DNA from: Mrakia gelida
Taxonomy: Eukaryota > Basidiomycota > Tremellomycetes > Cystofilobasidiales > Mrakiaceae
Assembly (NCBI GenBank): GCA_024345305.1
Contig: BRON01000001.1
Location: 1,674,001-1,738,000, forward strand
Reading direction: 5' to 3'
Length of the DNA: 64,000 bases
Positions within the stretch are counted from its first letter, which is position 1. Each line of letters opens with the position of its first letter. Below, piece by piece: positions 34,271-46,600 of this stretch. The translations under genes were made by a program, and so were the position numbers. The notes under the pieces were generated by a model. The model was not told the DNA's origin. It saw nothing but the letters and a program-made list of their open reading frames with translations, and did no database searches.

Positions 34271-36473
34271 ATGGACTCCGCCTCTTTACCATCAACAGGT
34301 CCCGGTACTCCCAGTACGCTTCTAGGATCAGAGGACAAGTTCGACAAGCAGACCGACTTCGATGCGATGGTGAGCTCGACCGACCAAACATCTTTCCTCC
34401 TCCCTCCCTTCCTCCGTTTCGTTCTCGACCTTCCTCGCTTCTCACCTCCACCCACCTCGGCTGACCTCCACGCTTCTTCTCCCTATCCCCTTGCAGTCTC
34501 TCCTCAGCATAACAGACACCATAGCTCGAGATCTCGTTATTAAAGACGCTGAAGGTGAGCTTCGTTCTTCTCCTTCCCCACTATTTGTTCGAGCTCACCC
34601 TCATGCACCCAACCTCTTGCTCTCTCGTTCGTAGGGACCTCCTACACGAACCTCAACGAGCACTATCCCCTCCCTTATAACGCCCTCACTCGCTCTCTCG
34701 AGTACTCCACCTCAAAACTTTCGATGAACCTCGTGCGCACACAAACTTTCCCTCTCTCGAGAGTCTCTCGAAATCGACGCCGAAGCTCACCTCCCTCCTT
34801 TCTTGTTTTTGTTTCGCTCGATCTTCAGAACAGAGGAGAACTCTACTGGGAGCCTGAACTGGAACAAGGGGCTGCTGCTGAGCTGTTAACGTCAGCCGGA
34901 AGGAGAGGAAAGATTCTCGACGTAGGGAGCGGCGTTGCTGGTGAGGCAAGCTCGCTCTCTCTCTTTCCCTCCCTCCCTCACCTGTTCGAACCTCGGCTGA
35001 GCGACTGTGTTATGTATCTATCCCCTTCAAGCTGTATGGGCCATACAGATGGCGACGAGATACCCTGAGTCCGAGGTCGTCGCTCTAGATCTGATGCCTG
35101 TGGACGAGCCGTGAGTGTGTCGTCGTTCGAGCTCGTCTCCGACGCGTCTCGAGCTTTCCAGCTGACTGACCTTCCCTCCTTCTTCTGCTCAGCTTCGTTC
35201 CGCCGAATATTACCTTGGAGATCTTGGACGCTTCGGATGGGATTCCTTTGTGAGTCTTTCGTCCTGACGTGAAGAGAGCTGAGAGATGAAAGCTAATTCG
35301 AGACGGATCCCTTTGTTTTGAAGTCCCTCGAACCACTTGTTCGTGCACCACCTTTTCTCGCTCTTCACCTCTCTCTCCTCTGACACATCTCTCCCATCAA
35401 TTTCTCTTCTCTCAGTCACGTCATTCACATCCGCTCGCGTTCGCCTGTTTTCCTTCCCTCTTCCTCGTCGACTTGAGATCCTCAACCTGACCACGTCCTC
35501 CCTCCCTCTTTCCTCAGTCGCCGCTACGATCCCCGACTTCGCTGCTCTCCTCGAGGAGTCCTATCGATGCTTAACACCTGGTGGTATTCTCATCCTCGGG
35601 GAGCTCAACGTACGTTTGCCCTGCCCATCCTCTCGTGCTTTCCTCTCGCGACGCGTCGCTGAACTCTCTCCTTCTTCCTCCCCGCCAGCTCGAACTCCAA
35701 GCCCCGAACGGAGAAGCTCTCTGCTGGTTCGAGATTGCATTAGATCATGCCAAGATCAAGACGATCAACTCGACTCAGGCCATCAAGGCCTTTCACTCGC
35801 TCAAGGAGATGCTCGAGAAGTGCGGACGAGGAGGTCGGCGGCGGAAGAGTCCTTCGACGGATTGCGAAGAGGATCACGATGAAGAGGAGGAGACGGCTAC
35901 GGAGGATTTTGGCTTTGTCCAAGTTGAGGAGCAGCCTTGGGAAATCGACATAGGGACGAGACAAGCGAGTGAGTTTGACGCGTCTCCCTGTCCCTCTCTT
36001 CTCGTCCGGTCTCGTCCCTTCTTCCCACCTCGCCCTTGCTCACATGCGACTCCCCTCCCCCTTCCCCTCTCTTCCTCCTCCTCACTTGCCGCCTCCTCCA
36101 CTTCCTCTCTTGTCCCCTACCCTCCTCCTCCTCCCCGCCAGCGTCCACCTCAACCCCCGACGAAATCCTCCAAGCCTCCTCCGCCGCCTGCGTTCGCGAG
36201 AACCTCATCAAGCTCTTCCAACTGAAGGTCATCTCCTTTTCCAACGGACAAGCTTCCTCCTCCGCCCAGCTGGGAGAGACGGTCGGGAGGTTGTTGGAGG
36301 TCGACTCGGGGATCTTCCAGATGCTGAAGAGTCTGTGGGCGAGGAAGGCTGGGAGGTGGAGGACTGTGGAGGAGGAGGAGCGGGCGGAGAGAGGGGAGAA
36401 TGATGGAGAGGAGGTTGAAAAGGAGGAGGGGGAGGTGCTAGGGAGAGGAGCGAGGAGGAAGACGAGGAAGTGA
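34271..36473 (+). CDS. SAM-dependent class I methyltransferase
   Basis: After an acidic N-terminus, exons read YTNLNEHYPLPYNALTRSLE and GELYWEPELEQGAAAELL. Motif I follows, GKILDVGSGVAAWAIQMAT (near 34910-35060), then the acidic strand end VVALDLMPVDEP and ITLEILDASDGIP. Then come SNHFHVIHIRSR (the motif IV region, split by an intron at 35337-35434) and EESYRCLTPGGILILGEL, the typical motif VI 'R.L.PGG.L...E'. The C-terminal half is acidic and includes FGFVQVEEQPWEID and a basic tail (RGARRKTRK). This is the layout of fungal TAM/UMTA-like methyltransferases, which act on small molecules or proteins. Substrate unknown. About eight introns. Confidence 0.85.
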
Positions 36474-37290
36474 GGTTTCGACGCGTCGTTGTTTTGTTTG
36501 GTCTCGTTCTTCGATTTTGCATGTGCTCTCTTCTTTCATATTCGTAAAGATCAAAGGCAAAACTACGACTTCGCTCCTTCGTCATCTGTTGCGAGCTGCA
36601 TGGGAACGTTCGCGAAGAGCAGAGCGAGGGAGGTCGCGTCGCGAACAACAGACCCACGAGTCAGGATCGCCACGGTCGAGTCGAAGGGGTGGTAACGTCG
36701 AGATTGCCCGCGACACACGCTTGAAGTGCATGTGGAGGGAAAGGAGCTCTGGGTTGCCGAAGATGGTCGTCTCTGGAGAACAGAGAAGCAGAAACAAGCA
36801 GCTCGTCGGTCCGATTCGAAATGCGACGTGGCTTCTCGAGCTCCGCGTAGATTATCTGCTCGCCTCGCATCTGATCACGAGCCATCTCGTCCTGTTCCCA
36901 GCTGAACGACTCTCCAAGCGAGATCTACATTTTTCATCGAGAGAGGTTCAGTCCTCGGTGATCCCGATCGTCGGTCTGTCGCGCTCGAGGCGCCTCTCCC
37001 GTTGTGACCAACTCCTCCTTCCTTCCTCTTTCTTCCACCTCCCATGTTCTCGTTTTAACCCTTTCCGTTCCGTCTTTCCTCGTGAGTCTACATCTGATTC
37101 TCCTATTGCGTCTCACGAGCTCTAGCTGATACGAACTTTGCTTGTATCTACCCCAGCTCCCCTTCCTCCTCGACGTTCCCTAGCCCCCTCCTCGTTCCTT
37201 TGGCCCAGTCACTCCTTTGCAACTCAACGCTCGTTCATCCCTTCAAGATCTACAATCACCTCCCCTTTCAACACCAAACCAGAATCTACC
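36474..37290 (+). other. Intergenic region
   Basis: 3' UTR of the methyltransferase (a GACGCGTC at 36480) and promoter of the next plus-strand gene. No coding frame I trust. Confidence 0.45.
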
Positions 37291-39061
37291 ATGGATTCCT
37301 CCTCCTCCTCGTCGTCGTCTTCGTATCGACCCCCCCGGCGACCTCTGTTGAAGTCGCTCCTCCTCGCAGCTAGCCTCCTCCTCCTTTCAGCTCCCACTCC
37401 CTCGACAGCTTCAACTTCCTCCCAACCCTCAGCGACCCCAGCACCACCCCATCTACGGAACCCTCCATCTCTCCTCTCGCCTGGAACGATCCCCATCCAA
37501 CTGCCTTTCCTCGAACCTCTGGAATGGCCAGCAACGACGAACGAGCAGGAGGAGGAGGAGCTCGAGCTCGAGGAGGACCGAGCAGGAGGACCAGGACAGC
37601 CGCGATCAGTACAACAGCAGCAGCACTCATATCCCTCTCGTCTACCAACCCCATCGACTAGGAAGAGAGGCAGAGCGTTATGGGAGAGGCAGGAAACAGA
37701 GCAGGTCGAGGCAGCAGGAGAGGGGACGTCAACAGCAGCAGAGACGGCCGTCGCAACCGTCGAAGCGAGCATCAACCCTTCCTCGTCTGGAAATCCACTC
37801 GCCATCGCTTCAGCCACCGACAGTCTCAGCTCATCTACCCCTACACCAACCTCGTCTGCTCCAGCCGCGGCTACTACAACTTCAAAAGGAAAGGTCGCTC
37901 CTCCAGTGCCAACACCAGCGGCTGCTGTTCTCAACCCCTTGTTCGTGCTCTCTCCTCCCCTGTTCTTCCTTCCCCACCTTTTTCTCTTCTCCCTTCTCCA
38001 CCATCACCGGCATCCCTCGAACGCGAACCCTTTCCAATGCTGACCTGCTCTCCCTCTACCCTCTTTTCGCCTCTCCTCTCCCCTTCAGCCCTCAGCCCTT
38101 CGACCTCACCCTCAACCTCAACCTCACGTCAACCTGCCTCGACTACTTCGCCTACTTCCTCTCCTCCCAATCCTTCCAAGCCTGCAGAGCCTTCTCCCTG
38201 CTCTTCTCCTCCTCTTCGGCCTTCTCGTCCATCGCCTCCCAGGACAACCTAACGGACATCACCGCCGTGGTCCAGGCGACGTTGAACTCGAGCTCGACGT
38301 GCGAGAGTTTGATGGTCGGGATGGGAACGACGTTGGCGGATAGGTGCAAGACGGATTTGGTGGCTGGCGTACCGATTGCGAAGGAGGCTTTGACCGGTGA
38401 GTCTCGTGCTGATGCTGATCCAGAGCGAAGGAGGACGAGCAACGACACGAAACGCGCCAAAGCTAACTAACTCGCTCTGCCTCGTCTTTCTCTCGCCCAG
38501 GCTTTCAAACCTTCGCCATGATGAAGAAAGCTTCGGCTCTCGTCTCCTCCGATTCAGGAGCATACTGCTACGTCGAAGCTCTCGCTTCCGACGAACCAGC
38601 AGATCTCTTCCTCTGGAACTTGTACACAGGAGCAGCGTTCGTTCTTTCCTTTCCAGTCCCTCGACTCTTCTCTCCTCGTCCCTTTGCCCTCGCTGACCTT
38701 TCTCCGTTTCGCTTCGTTCCAATCAGTCTTCCCAACACAAGCCTACCCTCGTGCTCATCGTGCACCAAAAACCTCTTCTCCGTCTACGAAACCTACGCTT
38801 CCAACGCGTCCCTAGCTCTCACCGTCTCCTACTCCTCGGCCGTCGAGCTGTTCGTCCCCTCCCTTCTTCCCTCTCCACCTCCCTCATCTTTCTCTCAACT
38901 GACCTCCCATCCTTCTTCCTTGCCTCTCCCTCAGCTCCAACACCCAATGCGGCTCCTCCTTCGCCACCACCGTCGTCGCCACCTCGTCCGGATCCCCAAC
39001 GCGTCGCTCGACCTTCGCCGCTGCTCTGCTCGGACTCGTCGCTCTCTCCTTTACGCTATAG
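37291..39061 (+). CDS. Cys-rich GPI-type surface protein, DUF7729-like
   Basis: After a Ser run and basic residues comes a hydrophobic signal segment (LKSLLLAASLLLLSAPTPS). Then follow a Pro/Ser/Glu-rich spacer and a Thr/Ala/Ser-rich stretch. The conserved core reads STCLDYFAYFLSSQSFQACR, FSLLFSSSSAF, STCESLMVGMGTTLADRCK, SDSGAYCYVEAL and LPSCSSCTKNLFSVYETYAS. This is an extracellular Cys pattern I associate with the fungal DUF7729/CysTnd family. The last exon ends in a hydrophobic tail (FAAALLGLVALSFTL) typical of a GPI signal. Several N-glycosylation sequons are present. It probably sits in the wall or plasma membrane; molecular role unknown. Four introns, one at about 38397-38501. Confidence 0.75.
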
Positions 39062-40845
39062 CTCCTCCCTCTCGCCTCTACTTTATAGACACTATCTATT
39101 TGCCTCCTCCTCCTTTTCTTCTTTTGGGCTTTTGGCGACGCAGAGAGGGAGGGAGAGAGGGGGAGGAGTGTTCGACGCCGTACACGGACTTTTTGGGAGT
39201 AGTAACGCCTTCTTGCTTTGCATTCACGATTTTGGGTTTCCACCTTCATTACATACTCTATGTAGGTTCTGGTTATCTGCTGATCGTTGCTCGTGGATCC
39301 GAAGAGGGCGAGGAAGACGAGGAGGGAGAGCGAGGAGAAAGACGAGGAGAGAGCGTCGGGGATCCGAGGGGAAGTTGAGTGCGCTCTCGCGACTTACTGT
39401 TGAGGGCGGAGTCGAGGGCTCCGCTGAACGAGAGGAGCAGAAGCGAAGAATCAACAAAGGGAGAAAGGATGGGAGGGCGAGAGGGAAAAGTCGAAGCTCA
39501 CCTCGCTTTCGAGCGCTTGGAAAAGCCCTTTGTTCCCCGCTTGGGTCGACTTGAAACGAGGCTACCGTATATATACCCATTCTTCCGAAGTAGGGGAGCG
39601 CTTAAGAAGGAAACGAGAGCTAGAAGGAGGAACAGAAGAAGGGCTTCGTTTCGAACGCTGTCCGCGCGTTGATTTGACTCGAGTGGGAAGCAGATATGAG
39701 CTCCCTTGTGTAGCTGCTCGGTGATCAAGACCGATGTTGATCTCGATGTCCCTTAGTAAGGGCATTCTCTCCTGGCCTACCTTTGCTTCCAAAAACAAGG
39801 AACGAACGAAAGGGAGGTGACGAGCGAGCGAGAGCGCACGACGGGTCGCTCATTAGAACGCTGTTGCCGCTCTGAGAAAAGATTGAAGAACGCCTCCGAG
39901 AGCGAGAGTATTTAGAGACGAGTAAACCGCCACCAGAGGGAGAAACCCTGGGACTTTCCTTCCTCTTCGACGCGTCGGGAGGTTCCGCATTGTCGAAACA
40001 GGACGCGTCTCGTTTTCCTCTTCCTTCGTCTCCCCCGAGCGTGCTTGGTCGATCCTCATCTCTCCTTGTTCTCCTCCACGCAAGCAACCTCGGTCACGGC
40101 TTGTTTCTCATCCCAGTTAAATGGTTTTAATATACAAAAGGAAGCCAGGGGGTTTCCAAGCGATTACAGTTCGTTCATCGGCTGCTTTTTGACCAACGAC
40201 GGTTCGAAGCAGGTCAACAAACGCTGACCTTGGCTTCGCTTCCCCTTTGTTCTCTCTGAGTTACCTTTCGATGGGCTCCCAGGTTCCCTTGTCTCCCCTC
40301 AGCTCATATCGTCCTGGGCTCTAATCCAAATCGTGCGTGTGTTTCAGTCAGACCCGCGCGTCCTCTTCGCTTCCCCTTGCATGTTTTCGCCCACTGTTTG
40401 GCCATCAAACAAAGGGGAGTCGGGTGAAGGTGAGGAAGAAGGTGATCGATCTATCAAAGCAACTCTCTCTCGGCACTCAAAGATCTTCATCGTCAATTCG
40501 TCAATTGGACGGACGACGAGTCAACCCTCGCGCGGTTTTTCACTCGAGTCGTCTCTCAAACCTCAACCTCGCTCTCCTACCACTCAACCACATCCTCCAG
40601 AACAAGTCGGTCGTTCTGAACATCCCTCCGCCTCGTCATCAACAAAACTCTTCCTCCTCCCCCCTCCCTTCCCCCTCGTTCTCCCCGAGCTCGCGAAACC
40701 TGCGTTCAGCCCTCCCCACCTCTTCCCCTCGGCTCCCTCCCTCCCCTTTCGACCTCAACCAGCTCTTAACAGCTTCGAGCTTCCCTTCCATACACCACCC
40801 TTCATCTCCTCTATCCCTCGCCAACGCCCTCCGACTCAGCAAAAC
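39062..40845. other. 1.8 kb intergenic region without a recognisable gene
   Basis: Many small frames on both strands but none with domain, splice or start context. It contains an alternating TATATATA at 39569-39576, two GACGCGTC sites (39969 and 40002), and a pyrimidine-rich stretch from about 40560 that is the likely leader of the BTB gene. A non-coding transcript is possible but not supported. Confidence 0.4.
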
Positions 40846-41901
40846 ATGTCTTCGACGCTCGCAGAACAAGGAACAGAACAAGGACAAGGGTCAACGAGCT
40901 CGACAGGAACGATCGTCGAGGACACAGCGATTTCGTTCGACCCGCCTCGTAGATACTACCTCGAGAAGCTCTGGGAGCTGGCGCCTCACTTCTGGAGTCG
41001 ACCTCAATCGGCAGATTGTACTCTCGGTGCGTGTCATCTACGATGTTTGGGAGGTTTGACCAGGAAAAGAATCTGACCGATTCCTCGCCGCTGACCTGTT
41101 CGTCCTTTCCTTCATTGCCGGCTCTCTCTTCGTTCAGTTCTTCACCACACCGAGACTTCCACAAGTACCTACCACGTTCATATTGGATACGTCGCGACTC
41201 AGAGCTCTGTTCTCTACGTGAGTTCAGCGTCGGTCGCTTTGGTAGCTTTCATCGAGCGGAGAAGGAGAGAACAAAGGTTGGGTGCGAGATGGCGGCGAGA
41301 CCTGAACTGACTTTGTTCTCTGTTTCACTCTCTTTCTCTTCCAACAGAACGCTTTTCTGGGACGTCACAACCCTAATCTATCACCTCTATCTAGCTCCAG
41401 CTACTCTACTCCCCTACCATCCCCTCCTCCATCGCCAAACTTCCCTCCTCGTCGTCTCGGAGCTCGACGCGACCTCAAGTTCAAGAGACCCACCGTTCAT
41501 CTCACCCTCCCGGATCCCACCTCCTTCGACCTCATCCTTCACTTCCTTTACTGGGGAGACGCGTCGGTGGTCGAACACGCTCTTGACGACGGGTTGCACT
41601 CTGCCGAAAAGCTGATCGATAACCTTCGAGTGAGTTCCGGCGCTCTTGTCTTCTCGTTGAGGTCTTGCCGAGTCGGGGTTCGTTTCTCTATATCCGTCCT
41701 TCTCTCTCGCTGACTTTGACTCTCTTCTTTCCGCTACAGGTCCTGAACATCGACTCCCGGCTCAAGCTCGTCGTTGGGAAGTGGTGGATGGCCAACAAAC
41801 CCTCAACCGCGACCGAGTGCGTCGTTCCGCCTCGACAGACTCGCCTTCTCACTCCTCCCCTCTCGGACTCCGACTCGCAGTCAGGCGAGTGGGACTACTA
41901 G
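40846..41901 (+). CDS. BTB/POZ domain protein
   Basis: Four exons. The first ends PHFWSRPQSADCTL, the second reads TYHVHIGYVATQSSVLY (matching the 'sD..l......f.vH...L...S..f' opening of BTB domains), and the third NAFLGRHNPNLSP. A Ser/Pro-rich insert follows, then VHLTLPDPTSFDLILHFLYWG (the 'lp.d.....f..lL.ylYtG' part) and EKLIDNLRVLNIDSRLKLVV. The tail has RLLTPPLSDSDSQSGEWDY. About 245 residues. BTB proteins usually pair with cullin-3 or make dimers, and fungal ones of this size often have no further domain. Identity as BTB is moderately supported. Confidence 0.65.
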
Positions 41902-42148
41902 CTTTCGACTTTACAATCCTCTCTTTGCTTTCGTCTTTGTCTCTTCTGTTCTCCTTGCATCGCTTCATCTCGCATCATTCGTTTCGACCCATCTCTTCTT
42001 TCGGCTTCGTCTCATTCCTTCCCAACCGCCTTACGCATACGCACGAACGCTCACGAACCGACTCCGACGATACTAAATGACCATCCGCATCTTCCAATGT
42101 ATCCGTTCCCTCTGCAACTACTCCTCTTACGACCCAAGGCTCGACTCA

Positions 42149-43462
42149 TCACTCCGCCCCTCCGTTCCCAACCCACCAGCAGATCCGTCTCAAGACCTCG
42201 GTGACATCCTCCTGGGTGTAAGCCGGATCTCCCTTCTCGTACGGCTTGTCTGAGGGTCGGAGATCGGGGACGTGGACGAATAGAACGGGGATGGGAGTGC
42301 TGGTGGTTCGACGAGACGCGTTGAGAGATGTCTGAACGAGAAGGAGGGGAAAGTCAGCGAGCGAGCTCAGAAACGAGGGAAAAAGGAAAGAGGGACTCAC
42401 TCCGTAGATGAACTCGCAGAAATACCTCCCTGCGTCTTCGGAGGTGGTGATGTGCTGAAGGGAAGAAGGGAAACGAACGCGTCGCTCGATCAGCTCTCTC
42501 GTCTTCTTCCTTCCCTTCTGCCGCCCTCCACCTCCGACCAGTCATATTTTGAAACGAAAGGAATGAAGCTAGATCGAAGGGACTCACCTCCACACCCATC
42601 TCCTTCTCCAGCCAATCCCTGCACCCCTTCGCGTCGACCTTCGTCCACAGCTCGTCCTCCTCACCCTTCGCTCCAGCCCAGTTCGCAACTCCTTCCTTCG
42701 GAGCAGGCAGCCCATCAGACCCCACCGAGATGTACCCTGTCCTCCTCCCCCTCTGCTCGATCATGAGCCCTCCCTTGAAACGCGAAGCGACGCCGACGTG
42801 GATCATGGCGTCGTAATCTCCGCTCTCGTGGAGAGGAGGAACCAGTGAGGCGATTTGAGTGTAGGAGACGGGAAGGGGGCCCATGAAGGTGATCTCTACG
42901 CGAGTTGAGGAGGGAGTGGGAACGGTGGATGAGTCCGAGGAAGGCGAGTTGAGGGGAGGCGGAGAAGAGAGGAGGACGGTTTCGTTGAGCTTCGAAGCAG
43001 TTTCGGACGAGGGGTTGGTGCCAGGGTAGCCCGGGAACTGTCTGAGAGAAGGGTTAGGGTAAACGTTAAGGGGTCAGCTGTGTCTCTTTTTCGCTTTTAC
43101 GAGAAGATGGTGAAAAGGGACGAACCCAAAGCCAGTGATGAGCAGCTTGACGGTCTTCTGCTTCCTCTTCTTCTTCCCTCCGAGATCCTCCTCTCCATCT
43201 CCTTGCTGAGAGTCAAAGCTGACTTGAGGCTTATCGTCGGTCTGATCGAATGAGGGTGGTTTAAGGCGAGTCAGCAGTCTCCTCTCGAATGAACGTAGAA
43301 GGAAGCGAGGGAGTGAGGGAAGGAAGGAAGGGGGATTGTGAGCTCGCTGACCTTTGCTTTCTCCTCCCTCTCTTCGTCCCCCTTCTTGATGACTGGTAGG
43401 CCGCCAACTACAGCCGCTGTTGCTAGTAGGATGATCCCAATCGATAGAAAGGTGAGAGACAT
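42149..43462 (-). CDS. Pyroglutamyl-peptidase I (peptidase C15) with N-terminal membrane anchor
   Basis: The ATG at 43462 starts with a hydrophobic segment (FLSIGIILLATAAVVGGL) followed by charged residues (KKGDEEREEKAK). After a linker (KKKRKQKTVKLL) the enzyme begins with LLITGFGQFPGYPGTNPS, the C15 opening. The catalytic residues are all visible: Glu in LMIEQRGRRTGY, Cys in DAGRYFCEFIYGTSL and His in VLFVHVPDLRPS. The enzyme removes N-terminal pyroglutamate (5-oxoproline) from peptides. Cytosolic members have about 210-230 residues and no anchor, so the N-terminal extension is unusual. It lies 210 bases downstream of the HyuA-type 5-oxoprolinase gene on the same strand, which suggests the released 5-oxoproline is used by the neighbours. 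Confidence 0.85.
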
Positions 43463-43672
43463 CTTCTGAGAGTGAGGCTGGCCGTTGGGAGGCAACGAGA
43501 GAAGAAGGAAGCGAGGGTTTGACCTTGTGCGTCCCTTCGGTCTCGTCCGCGGGTCTCTCGTCGCTCTCTTTTCTTCTTTCAGATCGAGCCTTGCCGTTGG
43601 TTGAGGCTTACGAAGTACTGCATGTATATCGCAAGAGGTTGGTCGGATTTCGTCAACATACGGCAACAGTCT

Positions 43673-46600
43673 CTAGGCAAATTGGACCTCCTCGACGACC
43701 TCCTTCTCCGGCAGGTCAATCACGAGCGACGTCGCTGTTGAATGGGCCACAGCCTCGGGGACCTGAGCGAGAATCGGAGGAAAGGGGGAGAGGAGAAAGA
43801 GAGTCAGATCCACCGTCGCTCGTCGAGGAGAGAAGGCAAAGCGAGAAGTCGTCGAACTCACCAGCAGAATCGTCTGAGTTCCATCGATCAACAGTGCAGG
43901 TCCAACGATCCTATCTCCAACGTCGAGCTGTTCCGCGGTCGAAAGAAAGCACGTCAGTTTTTCCGCTTTGCGAGACGAGAATGGCGGACGGAGGAAAGGA
44001 CACCCACGTCGCTGAGCAGGAAAACGGGAGTATCGTCGACGCGTCCGAGCAAGTCGAAGTAAACGCTGGCGGTCTCCTTCCTCTTCGAGGGATCCACGTC
44101 CTTGAAGACGAGGCTCTCCATCTCGAGGAGAGGTGACGGGGGGAGAGAGGAGTAAGAGGTTCCGACTCCGCGCTGCAAGACAAAAGGAGAGGAGGAGAGA
44201 GGTAAGAAGGGGAGTTGGGACGAGCGAGCTGAAAGCGAACGAGGGAAGAGACACGAACACAACGGACGTCGTCGACGATGATGGTAGTCTAAGAGAGAAA
44301 GAAGAATGTGGGTAATGTGAGTCAGCCAACAGGTCTCGAGAAAGGGAGGAGAGGAAGGAACTCACGTTGAGCTTGAATCCGAACTCGTCGAGATACTCCT
44401 TCTCGAACGCGGCTCCAAAGTCCTCCGAGTCGTCTGGTTGAAGAGTCATGATCGAGGTATCCGTTCCAGTGTACCTGAGGCGATGATGCACAAGAACAAG
44501 CAAAAAAGGATATTAGTCAGCTGAGCTTTCCGAATCGCCGCGTAATTCTCGACGCGTCGTCGTGAAGTGCTCGACTCACCTCATGTTGAGGAACCTCTGC
44601 ACCTTGATTCCCGAAGGCTCGAACCCTTGCTCCTGCAGCCCAGCCTGACAGATCGCATCCAGCTTCGACAGTCGCTGAACGAGTCCAGCTCGCTTCGAAA
44701 GGTCCCAGATCTCCGCCGAGGGTTCTTGAGTCTCGAAGACTCGGTCGGCCAGAGCGAGCCCGTAGGCTGAGAGGATGGAGGAGTAGCGATGGATGATGAT
44801 CCGACGAATTCCGAGGGATTGAGCTGTGGGATGAGGAGAGGAACAAAATGGCCGTCAGGAGAGTGAGGAGGAGAGAGAAGGAGCGACGGAGGACGCACCG
44901 ATCTCGCAAGCGTGTTGACCTCCAGCACCACCGAAGGAGGCAAGGCTGAACGAAAAGGGAATCATAGTGAGCTGAGGGTAAGCCGGGTGTGCGAAGAAAG
45001 GAGGAGACGGTCGAGAGGAATTTCGAGCGAGCCAAGCGACGCGTCTCGCAATCAACGACGACGGAAGGAAAGCGAGAGCTCACATATGCTTCCCCAGATC
45101 GAATCCTCGAGCTTCCGTAAGGTTTCGAATAGGACGAGCCATTGACTCGTTGGCGACCTTGACGAATCCGTAGACGAGAGCGTCGAGGTCTCCCTCCCAA
45201 CCCGTCTCGTCTTTGATCTGCTGTGCGAGAACTTGGAAGCTCTTCTCACTCGCAGAACGATCGAGGCCTTCGTTCTCGTGAGGTCCGAACACCTGTCAGC
45301 GAAGTGAAGGAGAGGATCAGCTTCAGAACCAAGAGACGAAAGCGAAGATTCGGAGTACTGACCTTGGGAAAGAAAGAGGGAACGAGTCGTCCGAGGAAGA
45401 GGTTCGCGTCGGTGAGCGCGAGAGGACCTCCTTTACGGTAGCAGGCTGGTCCAGGGTGAGCTCCAGCAGAGGCCTAGAGTAAGGCGAGTCGTGAACGAGG
45501 GAGGAAGGGAAGTCAGAGCTGTTCGAAGTCTGGCTTCGGAAAGCTTCGAGACGCGTCGAACAAGAGCTCGAACTCACAGGTCCAGCGAGGAAAAGACCGT
45601 TCCGGAAGGTCAAGCAGGATCCTCCTCCAGCGGCCACGGTGTTGATGTCGAGCTGTCGAGTCGCGATGGTGACTCCAGCGGTGGTGGTCTCGGACACAGA
45701 CTCGAAACGACCTGCGTACCGAGATACATCCGTACTCGTACCTCCAATGTCGAGTCCGATGATAGGAGGAGGATCTGATGAAGTGGGAGAGTAGGCAGTG
45801 AGAGCGCTGTGTTGACAGGAGAGGAGATCTAAGGTCAGCTCGCCGAACTCGAGCTCGACGCTGAGACGGATCGAGGGAGAGGGACGAACAAGCCAACTAC
45901 ACCGCCAGCAGGGCCAGATAAGAGAGACTTGAGTCCAGAGAAACCCTTGAGGTCGAGGAGACCACCTGACGATACAGAGGCGATATCAGCGTCGCCTTCC
46001 GTCGGCTGTTCGAAAGCAAAGAAACTCACCGTCTGATCCCATGAACTCGACTCGCATCGCATCCTTGTCGTTGTTGGGGAGCTCGAATCCAGAGAAGAAC
46101 CCGTCGAGGTACTTTTGGAGTACTGGGGTCAGGTAGCTGAGGGAAGAAAAAAGGAAGGAAGATGGTTGAGCCTCGTTCGAGAGGAGCTCGCGTCGAAAAT
46201 CGAAGGGTTCGTTCGAACTCACGCGTCTGCTGTTGCTGAGACTCCTCGAGGGACGGCTTTGATGATCCTGTATGCAAGAGGGAGGTATAAGTAAAGGTCG
46301 TCACAAGCGAGATAAAGGGTTGGAAGAGGACGAGGGCGAGGGAGAAGAGGAACGAACGGAAGAAGTTGAGACGAGAGAGAGATGTGTTCGAATCCGATTG
46401 ACTGAGCGAGTTTGCCGATGAGGAGCTCGTGGTCTGCGAGCGTAAGGAAAAAAAAGTCAGACTCAGAGATGAAGAGATAAGGAGAGATGACTCGACTCGC
46501 CTGGGAAGGTATACGAGTGGATGAAGACGACCGAGAGCGAGCGATACCCAGCCTCGAACAGAGCGACGAGCTTGGGGCGAATCTCATCGAGATCTGGAGA

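Noticed and set aside
39569..39576. TATATATA as the promoter of a hidden gene
   Set aside because: No open frame, RNA gene or splice signal follows on either strand.
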